NCBI RefSeq assembly: GCF_000515315.1
Contig: NZ_KI911562.1
Coordinates: 3,133,220 to 3,197,219, forward strand
From: Asinibacterium sp. OR53
GTDB lineage: Bacteria; Bacteroidota; Bacteroidia; Chitinophagales; Chitinophagaceae
Direction of reading: 5' to 3'
DNA: 64,000 bases
Positions 17,283 to 25,239 of the stretch are shown one piece after another. Within the stretch, counting starts at the first letter, position 1. Each line of letters begins with the position of its first letter. Position numbers and translations under genes: made by a program. Below the pieces are notes generated by a model. The model was not told where the DNA came from. It saw only the letters and a program-made list of their open reading frames with translations, and did no database searches.

Positions 17283-17729
17283 TCAGGGGAAGCTTACACG
17301 AAAACGATAATCGAAAATATTTTCCAATTTATTCTTTATGAATAATCGATACGCTATGGCTGCAAAAACCCCTAAAGGCAACTCATAATCTACCGTATCT
17401 TTCATCAAGACACCTTTTTCGTTGGGTATAAATTCGTGAAAGTGACTCCAATATTTATACGGCCCCTTTTCCTGAAAATCGCTAAAACTTTTTTGAAAAT
17501 TCACTTGCGTTATCCTGGTTTTCCATTTCATAGGAATTTTTAAAAGTGGAGACACCCTGTAGTCAATTTCCATTCCCTCATAAACAGGCTGATTACCTGT
17601 ATCAGATAAAACTACAAAGTTCATTTCTTTAGGGGTAATTTTTGACAGATTATATGGCGATGAAAAGAACTGCCAAGCAGTTTCTATATCGCAATTTAAT
17701 TGCTGTTCTTTATATAACTGGTACCGCAT
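17283..17729 (-). pseudogene. SRPBCC/START-like protein of carotenoid operon, 3' end replaced by IS sequence
   Basis: 148 residues with the SRPBCC start (LNCDIETAWQFFSSPYNLSKITPKEM), a central core (KIPMKWKTRITQV) and a conserved late block (YELPLGVFAAIAYRLFIKNKLENIFDYR). The last residues VSFP and the TGA come from the right end of the IS. Joining the flanks at the CGAA duplication restores 13 native residues (TIEKIFNQIGSSK) and a TGA overlapping the crtZ start, for a 157-residue native protein. Related proteins recur in Bacteroidota carotenoid clusters and may bind a hydrophobic ligand. Most of the fold remains, so the shortened protein could still work. Confidence 0.85.
17299..17302. repeat. 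right copy of the 4-bp target-site duplication (CGAA)
   Basis: CGAA follows the right terminus of the IS (GCTTACA on the plus strand) and matches the copy at 16066-16069. Confidence 0.85.
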
Positions 17730-17732
17730 TAT

Positions 17733-18194
17733 TTAATCTTTTAGAGCTTCATTTATATTTTTCAGTACGACTTTTGATGTAATTTCATTCCGATGCATTT
17801 TAAGAAACTCTTTATCTGTTTCGATGTTTGGATAGTAACCTAAAAAAAATGGTGCATTTTTTTTTATAGAGAACCTGATAAATCGAATCTCGACATTATT
17901 CGGTTCGTTTAAAACCGCTTTTTCAATATTCCTCCTTCCTTCTCTGAATGTATTGAGTTTGGCAATTGGATTAAACACATGCTTCGCCCATATTGCCTGC
18001 AAACCACCTAAATAAGCTAAATACAGCGGTTCACTTTTGACCGGTTTCAAATCTTCAATCATTTGTGCACACAAGTTTTTATTTGTAACCGCCTTGTAAT
18101 AATTACTCCTTACATAATCCAAGCCGATCCCACTTAACAGCACGTTCATTTGAAGTGCTGCATTCCATATCAATATGCTCCAAAAACTCATCAT
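17733..18194 (-). CDS. uncharacterised protein of the carotenoid operon
   Basis: A 153-residue protein of no family I can name. The N-terminus is weakly hydrophobic (MMSFWSILIWNAALQMNVLL); the rest looks helical and contains EPLYLAYLGGLQAIWAKHVFNPIAKLN, REGRRNIEKAVLNEPNNVEIRFIRF and NIETDKEFLKMH. Its start overlaps the crtB stop by 4 bp (ATGA), and the SRPBCC gene follows 3 bp after its stop, so it is translated as part of the operon. Its placement between crtB and the SRPBCC gene suggests a role in carotenoid synthesis or storage; this is inference only. Confidence 0.78.
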   Translation of the reverse strand: MMSFWSILIWNAALQMNVLLSGIGLDYVRSNYYKAVTNKNLCAQMIEDLKPVKSEPLYLAYLGGLQAIWAKHVFNPIAKLNTFREGRRNIEKAVLNEPNNVEIRFIRFSIKKNAPFFLGYYPNIETDKEFLKMHRNEITSKVVLKNINEALKD

Positions 18195-19027
18195 AGAAAA
18201 GCCGCTTTATAGCGTAAATAACTTTTCAGGGCTACAAATGCTTTTTGAGAATTCGGGATGCGGATCCTGTTTTTTAGAATTTCCTGCGAACTCGTATTTT
18301 TAATTTTTCCAAACAAAGAGAGGTAATACTTATAAGCCAGGTAAACCCCAAACATCGATGAATTGGGAAGCTTTTTAATGCCGTTTAAAGCTTCTGTAAA
18401 TTCTGTTTCAATTTCCTTTTCAATCTGACACTTTACAGCGTTATCAAATACAGAGATGTTTATGTTCGGGAAATAAGTACGACCCAAAATTTGATAATCA
18501 TCTTTCAAATCCCTTAAAAAATTAACCTTCTGAAATGCCGAACCCAGCTTCATTGCATATGATTTTAGTTCTTCGTATTTCTCTTTGTTTCCTTCTGTAA
18601 ATACCTGCAAACACATCAAACCAACTACTTCTGCAGAACCGTATATATACTCATTGTACAGGTCAGAATTATAATCCATTTTTTGCAGATCCATTTCCAT
18701 ACTGTGTAAAAACCGGTCAATCAGCTTTCTGTCTATTTGATATTTGTGAGCGGTTTCCTGAAAAGATTGCAAAATAGGGTTTAGCGAAATCCTTTCTTCT
18801 AAAGCAATATTGGTTTCAATTTTCAATCTATTCAATAATTTTTCTTTGTCATAACTGTGAAAGCTATCCACTATTTCATCTGCCAGCCTTACATATCCAT
18901 AAATAGCATAAATGGCTGGACGGATAGAAGGTTTCAACGCCAGTATGCCAAATGAAAAACTGGTGCTATACTTTTTAGTAGCTATTTTGCTTACATCGTA
19001 AGACAATTCATCAAACAGTTTTTTCAT
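18191..19027 (-). CDS. crtB: phytoene synthase
   Basis: A 278-residue enzyme that condenses two geranylgeranyl diphosphates to phytoene. The trans-isoprenyl diphosphate synthase motifs are present: YGYVRLADEIVDSF (first Asp-rich region, near residue 45) and FQKVNFLRDLKDDYQILGRTYFP (second, near residue 167). The length is usual for bacterial CrtB. It overlaps crtI upstream and the unknown gene downstream by 4 bp each (ATGA), so translation is coupled. No GGPP synthase gene lies in this window. Confidence 0.95.
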   Translation of the reverse strand: MKKLFDELSYDVSKIATKKYSTSFSFGILALKPSIRPAIYAIYGYVRLADEIVDSFHSYDKEKLLNRLKIETNIALEERISLNPILQSFQETAHKYQIDRKLIDRFLHSMEMDLQKMDYNSDLYNEYIYGSAEVVGLMCLQVFTEGNKEKYEELKSYAMKLGSAFQKVNFLRDLKDDYQILGRTYFPNINISVFDNAVKCQIEKEIETEFTEALNGIKKLPNSSMFGVYLAYKYYLSLFGKIKNTSSQEILKNRIRIPNSQKAFVALKSYLRYKAAFL

Positions 19028-20520
19028 ATCTTTTGATAATTTAGACTATTCACTTCGTTTGCTACAATTTTTCCGGAGATGATGGAAGGAGGTACCCCGG
19101 GTCCGGGTACGGTTAGCTGGCCGGTATAAAACAAGTTGCTGATTTTCTTATTGCGGATTTTTGGTTTCAATACCGCTGTCTGACTTAAAACATTAGAAAG
19201 TCCGTAAGCGTTACCGCCATAAGCATTGTAATCCGAAATAAAATCACGCACGCAATAACTTCTCTTATATTCTATTTTAGAAACCAGGTCTGTTGTGCCT
19301 GTATGTTTTTCTATTCTTGAAAGCATTTCCTTCAAATATTTCTCTCTTGTTGTTTCATCGTCATCGATTCCTATAGCCAGGGGCATCAGCAAAAAAAGAT
19401 TTTCCCCGCATTCAGGCGCTACGGTGGGGTCTGTTTTTGATGGGCAACAGCAATAAAACAGTGGGTTTTCAGGCCATTTTTTCTTTTCGTATATGCACCG
19501 GATGTGTTCATCCAGGTCGTTTTCAAAAAACAGCGTATGATGTTTTAGGTTAGGAATATTTTCTCCAAACCCCAAATAATAAATAAGGCTGGAAGGAGCA
19601 AAAACTTTCTTTCTCCAATATTTCTCATCATAATTTCTAAGCCTTTCAGGCAAAAGTGTTTCCGTATGATGATAATCGGAAGACGCAATTACAACATCAA
19701 ATTCATGGTTGATACCATTAACCTGCAATGACTTAATTTTTCCATCCTCTATGTTTATCTTTTCAACATTTTGATTGAAATGAAATGTCACCCCTTGTTT
19801 CTCCGCAACATTTTGCATAGCCAAAGCCAATTGGTAATATCCCCCCATTGGATACCAGGTACCTAAAGCATAGCCCCCATAGTTCATGAAGCTGTATAAA
19901 GCAGGGATATTCTTAGGGGATGCCCCCAAAAAAATGACCGGGAACTCCATTAAAGACCTCAGTTTTGGGTTTGCAAAATATTTGGCTACATAAGCGCGAA
20001 AGCTGCTCAGCAAATCCAGTTTTAATGCACTACCTGCTATTTTAGGTGATAAAAATTCCCACCAATTGTGACAAGGCTTGTTTACAAATTCTTTCATGCT
20101 TACCTCATACTTGAATTTCGCCGATCGCATGAACTGGTCCAATTTGTTGCCAGAGCCGTACTCTAACTGCTCAAACAGATTCCTTAATGCTTCATATTTT
20201 TCAGGCACTTCAATATTCCCATCAGCGAAAACCATTTCAAACTGAGGGTTTAATGCCACCAGCTTATAGAAGTCTGAAGATTGATAACCGAAATCTGTAA
20301 AGAAACCTTCTATGATATCGGGCATCCAGTACCAACTCGGCCCCATATCGAAAACAAATCCATTCTCCGTAACAAACTGCCTTGCCCTACCCCCAGGTTG
20401 ATGGTGTTTTTCGAAAACATGTACATCGTTACAGGCATTAGCTGCGTATGCCGCGGCTGACATTCCCGAAAACCCAGAACCGATGACGGCTATTTTCTTC
20501 TTTGGTATTGCACGTTTCAT
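19024..20520 (-). CDS. crtI: phytoene desaturase
   Basis: A 498-residue FAD enzyme that desaturates phytoene to lycopene. The N-terminal dinucleotide fold reads KIAVIGSGFSGMSAAAYAA followed by HVFEKHHQPGGRARQF. The C-terminal CrtI signature is NLFYTGQLTVPGPGVPPSIISGKIVANEV. The length and both signatures match bacterial CrtI. It follows the MarR-like regulator by 25 bp and overlaps crtB by 4 bp. Confidence 0.96.
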   Translation of the reverse strand: MKRAIPKKKIAVIGSGFSGMSAAAYAANACNDVHVFEKHHQPGGRARQFVTENGFVFDMGPSWYWMPDIIEGFFTDFGYQSSDFYKLVALNPQFEMVFADGNIEVPEKYEALRNLFEQLEYGSGNKLDQFMRSAKFKYEVSMKEFVNKPCHNWWEFLSPKIAGSALKLDLLSSFRAYVAKYFANPKLRSLMEFPVIFLGASPKNIPALYSFMNYGGYALGTWYPMGGYYQLALAMQNVAEKQGVTFHFNQNVEKINIEDGKIKSLQVNGINHEFDVVIASSDYHHTETLLPERLRNYDEKYWRKKVFAPSSLIYYLGFGENIPNLKHHTLFFENDLDEHIRCIYEKKKWPENPLFYCCCPSKTDPTVAPECGENLFLLMPLAIGIDDDETTREKYLKEMLSRIEKHTGTTDLVSKIEYKRSYCVRDFISDYNAYGGNAYGLSNVLSQTAVLKPKIRNKKISNLFYTGQLTVPGPGVPPSIISGKIVANEVNSLNYQKI

Positions 20521-20545
20521 AATCCCCTTAAAATTATCCTGACAA

Positions 20546-21205
20546 TTAACTTAGCCGGCTATATGCTACATCCAATAATTCAGGTATTTCCACATTCATG
20601 CAATAAATGGAGTGATGGAAGTCGTCCAATTTGGAAAGTAACCGTATCAGATCCATTTTTTCCGCATAGGTAAGGTTACCGGTAACCACCTGTGAAGCTT
20701 TACGAATCTTCTCCATTTGCTTTTCCAAAACATCAATACCTGCCGGGGTAATTTGGATTACTTTACTACGTTTGTCTACCTCAGAATGCGTTTGCTCTGC
20801 CCACCCGTTTTGTATCAAACGATTGATGATCTGGATGCCTGCTGACTTATCGTGCACATTTTTCTTAATAAGTTCTATTTTGGACATGGCACCGAAAGCT
20901 TTGAGGTTAATGAGGTAGATAAAATCTTCCTGCGTAGAAAATGCAGAGCCATTGATGGCAGATTTAGAATAATACTTAGCATACCTATTCATATGCACGA
21001 TAAAAGTGTTGATAACACTATCTAAACTCCTGCCGTTTTCTTTACCTTCCCATTTGGGCTCCGCTACAATACCAGGTTCTATCGTAGTGCTGCAAACCCA
21101 TTTTTTAAACCCCTCTACATCGTCACTATAAACAGCTTCTTTATGATTTTCCAGTTCAAATTGATGAACCAAATTTATTACGTCTATGATTAATCGGTAT
21201 TCCAT
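20546..21205 (-). CDS. MarR-type transcriptional regulator of the carotenoid operon
   Basis: A 219-residue protein. The central part has a winged helix-turn-helix of MarR type: LKAFGAMSKIELIKKNVHDKSAGIQIINRLIQNGWAEQTHSEVDKRSKVIQITPAGIDVLE, where DKRSKVIQIT is the wing with the usual Asp-x-Arg. About 80 extra residues precede it, and a helical tail (KMDLIRLLSKLDDFHHSIYCM) follows. It is the first gene of the crt operon, so it very likely regulates the operon and itself through the palindrome between its promoter elements. The ligand is unknown. Confidence 0.88.
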   Translation of the reverse strand: MEYRLIIDVINLVHQFELENHKEAVYSDDVEGFKKWVCSTTIEPGIVAEPKWEGKENGRSLDSVINTFIVHMNRYAKYYSKSAINGSAFSTQEDFIYLINLKAFGAMSKIELIKKNVHDKSAGIQIINRLIQNGWAEQTHSEVDKRSKVIQITPAGIDVLEKQMEKIRKASQVVTGNLTYAEKMDLIRLLSKLDDFHHSIYCMNVEIPELLDVAYSRLS

Positions 21206-21224
21206 TTAATTGAATGATTGTTCG

Positions 21225-21258
21225 CAAATATACTATTTCGTCATCAAAATAGTGCAAA
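21225..21258 (-). promoter_or_regulatory. carotenoid operon promoter with embedded palindromic operator
   Basis: On the minus strand TTTG (21255-21258), 22 bp, and TATATTTG (21225-21232) match the Bacteroidota -33/-7 consensus. The spacer holds a perfect inverted repeat, ACTATTT and AAATAGT (21232-21238 and 21247-21253), with 8 bp between arms. A MarR dimer bound there would block RNA polymerase. The start codon lies 19 bp downstream of the -7 element. Confidence 0.72.
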
Positions 21259-21383
21259 ATAATACTTTTAATTTGCGATAATTATCCGCTTTTATACCTC
21301 TCGTAATTCACTGGGTAAGTGTTGACAGCATCATCCTGAGCATACCCAGGTGTGTAAGAAACCAGGAAATAACGGTTACTTTT

Positions 21384-21665
21384 ATGAAACCCGTTACGAA
21401 CATGACAACAGGCACATTTGCATTAACGATACACATGGTTTCGAGTCTTGATGGAATGATTGCCAAAAAAGACAACAGCGTTTCGTGGTTTGAAACACCT
21501 GATTACTACGAAAATGGGGTTGCCGGACAAGACCCAACAGAATTCCTTAAAACAATAGATTGCTATATAATGGGTTCCAGAACTTATGAACACGCTCTGG
21601 AACTTTCCAAATCTTATGGATGGGCTTATGGAGATAAACCAACAATTGTAGTAACACACAGATAA
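21384..21665 (+). pseudogene. dihydrofolate reductase-like (RibD C-terminal family) fragment, C-terminal half missing
   Basis: 93 residues matching only the first half of a DHFR-family protein: FALTIHMVSSLDGMIAK, then WFETPDYYENG, TIDCYIMGSRTYEHALEL and GDKPTIVVTHR. Intact relatives run to about 170-180 residues. The stop occurs right after THR, and the convergent acetyltransferase gene begins at the next base, which suggests a deletion joined two unrelated 3' ends. Translation may start at 21384 or at the ATG at 21402. Probably non-functional. Confidence 0.72.
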
Positions 21666-22172
21666 CTAATCTATCAGGCGTTTGCCCAATATCTTCAAGC
21701 TTCTTTCCTGGCCGTCTAACACTGCAACATTCGGCAATGTTGCCCAATCTTCAAAACCGAAATGTTTGAATAGTTTTATACTTGGATCATTATGAGCAAA
21801 TATAAACCCAAGCAGGTTTTTGATTCCGTATTGGGGAGCGTTGTTGAGGCAATATTGCAGAATGATTTTTCCCAAGCCTTTTCCTCTCTGGTTTTCGTCC
21901 AGGTAAATACTAACTTCCACCGTTGCATCGTATGCCTTTCTTCCATAAAACGATTGGAAGCTCACCCAACCGATCGTTTCTCCGCTTTCATTTTCTATTA
22001 TCCAAAGTGGTCTTTTAGCAGGAGAATGTTCCTCAAACCATTTTAACCTGCTTTCAACTGTAACATTTTCTGTATCTGCCGTTACCATTCTTGATGAAAT
22101 GGTTGAATTATAGATCTCAACTATTTTGGGCAGGTCTTCTACAGTGGCATTTCTAAACGTCAATTCGCTCAT
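21666..22172 (-). CDS. GNAT family N-acetyltransferase (phosphinothricin acetyltransferase-like)
   Basis: 168 residues starting LTFRNATVEDLPKIVEIYNSTI, as in PAT-type acetyltransferases. The acetyl-CoA loop is LDENQRGKGLGKIILQYCL (Q/R-x-x-G-x-G/A), followed by LLGFIFAHNDPSIKLFKHFGFEDWATLP, which is characteristic of the PAT/YncA subgroup. Such enzymes acetylate phosphinothricin, methionine sulfone or similar amino acids. The gene lies in a degraded region between two broken genes but looks full length. Confidence 0.88.
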   Translation of the reverse strand: MSELTFRNATVEDLPKIVEIYNSTISSRMVTADTENVTVESRLKWFEEHSPAKRPLWIIENESGETIGWVSFQSFYGRKAYDATVEVSIYLDENQRGKGLGKIILQYCLNNAPQYGIKNLLGFIFAHNDPSIKLFKHFGFEDWATLPNVAVLDGQERSLKILGKRLID

Positions 22173-22254
22173 GTTTGCTTTTTTAGAAAGACTTTAGATT
22201 TATTGCAGGTGCCAGCTTTCCCGTAAAGTTATCCATGTTGGGTTAGCATTAACG

Positions 22255-22401
22255 GGCGCCAAAAGAATCTGGCTGGAATCGAACAGAAAATTGAAGCCGG
22301 CTATCTCATTATATCTGAAATTAGGTTTTAAAGAAATTCCCATCGATACTTCGCCTTATGCAAGGGCAGACATTCGAATGGAATATTGGTGCGCCCATTA
22401 G
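22255..22401 (+). pseudogene. C-terminal remnant of a GNAT acetyltransferase
   Basis: An open frame without a start codon reads GAKRIWLESNRKLKPAISLY, then LKLGFKEIPIDTSPYARADI, RMEY and a stop. This is the last third of a MarR-associated GNAT acetyltransferase (pattern W-L-E-S/T-N-x-K-L-x-P-A-I-x-L-Y-x-K-L-G-F). Nothing upstream in this frame looks like the rest of the domain, and the intact GNAT gene beside it is on the other strand and of another subgroup. Its stop overlaps the 3' end of the GH172 gene. Confidence 0.75.
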
Positions 22402-23564
22402 TTCACTTCCAGCTCATCCTTAGCCGGCAGTTGCGGGAACCTGCCATGAGGCTCTGCCTGATACCAGAATACAACACTGGCAATATCGTCCTGCAATGGC
22501 AAATACCGGCCGCTGTTATCGTTGTGCCAGCCCAGGTCTTGTATGGTTACCTTTAAATTCTTTTCAAAACGTATAGGATCGGTAATATGCCAGCGGTATA
22601 GGCCAAACCTTTGTTGGGAATTATAATGCCCATCCGGACGTATCACCTGTACCAGCCCGGCATATGGTGTGTTGAATGCAGTATAATTGCTCTCCATAAC
22701 CCCTGATGCGTTTTTACTCCTGGTATCAAAATCATAGCTTCCGCAGAAATAATCTTCCGTTCCGGTTCCGCATATCGTAGGGAATTGGCTGTCACCATCC
22801 ATATAGAACTTGATCTCTCCCTCACCCCACCAGCCGTTGGCATGTACACCAATGGCCATATAGGTTCCCACATATTGCCCCTTACCCGTAACACCATCCA
22901 GCAACACATAATCTTTTTTATAAGGGTTAGGGTTGATGCGCTTGTACTGTGCATGAAAATAGGCAGCTTCGCGGGCAATTTCTTTCAGCTCATAATTGAT
23001 GGAATAATAAAGGGTCATATCCTTATCATCTATATTCTCCATCGTGATCTTACAACGGCGCCTGAACGGCATTGGCCAGTAGCAGTTGAACGCACTGCCC
23101 GGGTTCACACAAACGGCCAGAGAGCTGAGCGGCGCGTACTGTCCCCATCCCATACAAAAAAAGTCGCCCACCGGACATTCCACACTGGGCGTACTTTCTC
23201 CATCCCAATAAAAACGGATGATGCTATTGCGCCAGTTGCCGGTTGGTGTCATCCAGATATGATTGATACAGCCGCTGGAATCGATATCGGCCAGTGTGAA
23301 TGCGGTGTGTGATTTGATCACTACAGAGGGACTCAGCTTCCAGGTTTGTCCGAGTTCCCTGGCAGCAGAAGCGCCGGTACCGGTGGTAGCCATCCCGCCC
23401 ATACCTTTTGCTCCTGTAAAATTCTCCGGACTAATGCTCCTGCTTTTAGCATCGGATAACTTATATAATTGTTCAAGGTTATTTTGTGCGTTTGCCTGTA
23501 TCAACAAAAGAAAGGCAAAGCACAACAACAATCCATGTTTGGTTGCAACCGATGGTTTTATCAT
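22398..23564 (-). CDS. glycoside hydrolase family 172 (DUF2961) protein
   Basis: A 388-residue exported protein with a signal peptide ending near ANAQ. The DUF2961 signatures are visible: SRSISPENFTGAKGMGG, ADIDSSGCINHIWMTPTGNWRNSIIRFYWDGESTPSVECPVGDFFCMGWG, an INYELKEI strand, and ICGTGTEDYFCGSYDF, which contains the catalytic-type acidic residue. Characterised GH172 enzymes act on fructofuranosyl or arabinofuranosyl linkages (for example difructose dianhydride I). It lies downstream of susD in the same direction but beyond a terminator and with its own candidate -7 box, so it forms a minimal PUL with susC/susD. Confidence 0.9.
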   Translation of the reverse strand: MIKPSVATKHGLLLCFAFLLLIQANAQNNLEQLYKLSDAKSRSISPENFTGAKGMGGMATTGTGASAARELGQTWKLSPSVVIKSHTAFTLADIDSSGCINHIWMTPTGNWRNSIIRFYWDGESTPSVECPVGDFFCMGWGQYAPLSSLAVCVNPGSAFNCYWPMPFRRRCKITMENIDDKDMTLYYSINYELKEIAREAAYFHAQYKRINPNPYKKDYVLLDGVTGKGQYVGTYMAIGVHANGWWGEGEIKFYMDGDSQFPTICGTGTEDYFCGSYDFDTRSKNASGVMESNYTAFNTPYAGLVQVIRPDGHYNSQQRFGLYRWHITDPIRFEKNLKVTIQDLGWHNDNSGRYLPLQDDIASVVFWYQAEPHGRFPQLPAKDELEVN

Positions 23565-23580
23565 AAAGCTGTTATTTGTT

Positions 23581-23588
23581 TAAAGATA
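23581..23588 (-). promoter_or_regulatory. candidate -7 element for the GH172 gene
   Basis: Read on the minus strand, TATCTTTA lies 16 bp before the GH172 ATG and follows the susD terminator. No clear TTTG is present at the -33 distance, so the call is weak. Confidence 0.35.
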
Positions 23589-23698
23589 ATTTTCTTTCCG
23601 GATTTTATTGTTTGATGGCCTAGCAATATTTCGAGTGCTATGTTCTCAACCGTGTATCCGTTGTGTTCCCTCCGGTTGTTCCCCTACGTTTTTATCAC

Positions 23699-23735
23699 AA
23701 AAAAAAAAATCCCCATTGACAGAAGCCAATGAGGA
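23699..23735 (-). terminator. intrinsic terminator after susD
   Basis: On the minus strand TCCTCATTG pairs with CAATGGGGA (9 bp, one G-U) around an 8-base loop and is followed by 11 consecutive T. It lies 44 bp after the susD stop and would separate susD from the GH172 gene or attenuate read-through. Confidence 0.75.
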
Positions 23736-23778
23736 CCAGCGCACTACCTCCTGTCTTACGCTTATTGAACAACCGGTA

Positions 23779-25227
23779 CTACCATCCGGGATTATTAGGA
23801 AGGATATTACTGTTCACCAGCAATTCTGCCTGCGGAATGGGCGTGTGATATACTGATTCGGAAGGTTGCAACAGATTCTTGGTAACACCGGCCGGTAAAT
23901 CATCTGCCAGGCGCTCTATATTGCTATTAGTGCGCCTCAAATCAAATAACCGGTGCCCCTCAAATGCCAGTTCTTTGTATCGTTCTGTAAGAATGGCCCT
24001 GATAAGATCCGTATTACTGGCGAAGGACTGGCTGGTATAACCTTGTATCCTTGCGGCACGTAAAGTATTCAGATCATTGGTACCATCTGCCAGTCTGCCC
24101 ATACGTGCATAAGCCTCTGCACGTATCAGGTACATTTCCGCTGTACGAAATACTTTTACGTCTGCCAGGTTAAGAGCACCCGGCTGTCCCGCATATTTAT
24201 TGATGGTATTTGGTAATTGCCCGCCTGTTATCAAAGAGGAATCTGTAGCAAAGTAACTGCTGTAACGCACATCATTGGCGCTGTCATACAACCGCATCAG
24301 TTTGAGCGCCGGTGCAAAATATACAATACCGGTAGCAACATTTTTCCATACATCACCCGGACGGAAAGCGCTGCGATTGGTGCGCTTCAGTTTAAAGATC
24401 ACTTCCGCATCGCTTTGATCCTGCCATATGGCAGGAAAAACATCCGGTGTTGCCAATGGAATTTTATTGATCAGCAGGGAGGATTTATCAATGGCTCCTT
24501 GCCAGTCGCCCGCATACAGCGCTACCCGGGCTTCCAGCGATTGCAGTGCATTCAGGCCCATCCTGATATTAGTGCTGCTTGTCTGTTGAGCAAGCAGGGT
24601 TTCTGCATCGGATATATCCTGTTTCAATAATTTGAAAAAATCAGCGGTAGCTGGGCGGGAAGGTTTGGAATCAAGATCCGTACGCGTAATATAAGGAACA
24701 GCGGCTGCATCGGGCGTGTACACCGGCGCATAAGCATAAGCCCTGTACAGGTCGAAATGCTGAAAAGCCCGGATGACCAGCAATTCCCCCTTCAGCTGGT
24801 TTCTCTTTATTTCCTCGCTCGCATTCTTTACGGGCACTGTACCGATATGCTCCAGTATACTATTGGCCCTTCCTATGATCTGGTAAGCAGTGGCCCAGGG
24901 GCTGGCAATCTCTTTATCGCCAACAGAGAAAGTCCACCTGAACAATGATTGTGCACTGCTGTTCACACCCGCATTCTTTAAACCAATGCGGCATTCATCT
25001 GTGGGCACACTTGCCAATTGCATGATATACTCTTCCTGCCAGTCGGCATACACGCCCAATACGCCCTGTTCCAATGTTTGTACGGATGAGAAAACGGCCT
25101 GGCCGTCTACCTGGTCAACAGGTGTTTTTTCCAGTTGCTTGGTGCATGACTGCATACCGGATACCAGTATGATCAGGAAAGAAAATACAAACCATTTCTT
25201 TATTGTAATGTTGTTCATTGTGTACAT
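23779..25227 (-). CDS. SusD/RagB family nutrient-uptake outer-membrane lipoprotein
   Basis: A 482-residue protein with an N-terminal signal segment and a lipobox-like end SGMQSC (Cys near residue 28). The SusD/RagB core shows in the TPR-like N-terminal half (QVDGQAVFSSVQTLEQGVLGVYADW), the RAFQHFDLYRAYAYAPVYTPDAA block, and the C-terminal signature DLIRAILTERYKELAFEGHRLFDLRRTN, followed by YHTPIPQAELLVNSNILPNNPGW. It caps the SusC transporter and binds the oligosaccharide on the cell surface. It starts 12 bp after the susC stop. Confidence 0.95.
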   Translation of the reverse strand: MYTMNNITIKKWFVFSFLIILVSGMQSCTKQLEKTPVDQVDGQAVFSSVQTLEQGVLGVYADWQEEYIMQLASVPTDECRIGLKNAGVNSSAQSLFRWTFSVGDKEIASPWATAYQIIGRANSILEHIGTVPVKNASEEIKRNQLKGELLVIRAFQHFDLYRAYAYAPVYTPDAAAVPYITRTDLDSKPSRPATADFFKLLKQDISDAETLLAQQTSSTNIRMGLNALQSLEARVALYAGDWQGAIDKSSLLINKIPLATPDVFPAIWQDQSDAEVIFKLKRTNRSAFRPGDVWKNVATGIVYFAPALKLMRLYDSANDVRYSSYFATDSSLITGGQLPNTINKYAGQPGALNLADVKVFRTAEMYLIRAEAYARMGRLADGTNDLNTLRAARIQGYTSQSFASNTDLIRAILTERYKELAFEGHRLFDLRRTNSNIERLADDLPAGVTKNLLQPSESVYHTPIPQAELLVNSNILPNNPGW

Positions 25228-25239
25228 AATGCTTTTGAT

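Larger units (their letters stand above)
16070..17298 (-). mobile_element. IS3 family insertion sequence, IS407-like, 1,229 bp, intact
   Basis: The boundaries come from aligning the two ends without gaps over about 40 bp: the left begins TGTCGGCTCCCC, the right (read inward on the minus strand) begins TGTAAGCTTCCCC, and both continue to TTACCCA and GTTAGAGTT. TG...CA termini and a CCCC run are typical of the IS407 group. It is flanked by a perfect CGAA duplication, and carries orfA and orfB with a -1 frameshift signal. Both frames and the catalytic residues look intact, so it may be active or recently inserted. Confidence 0.93.
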
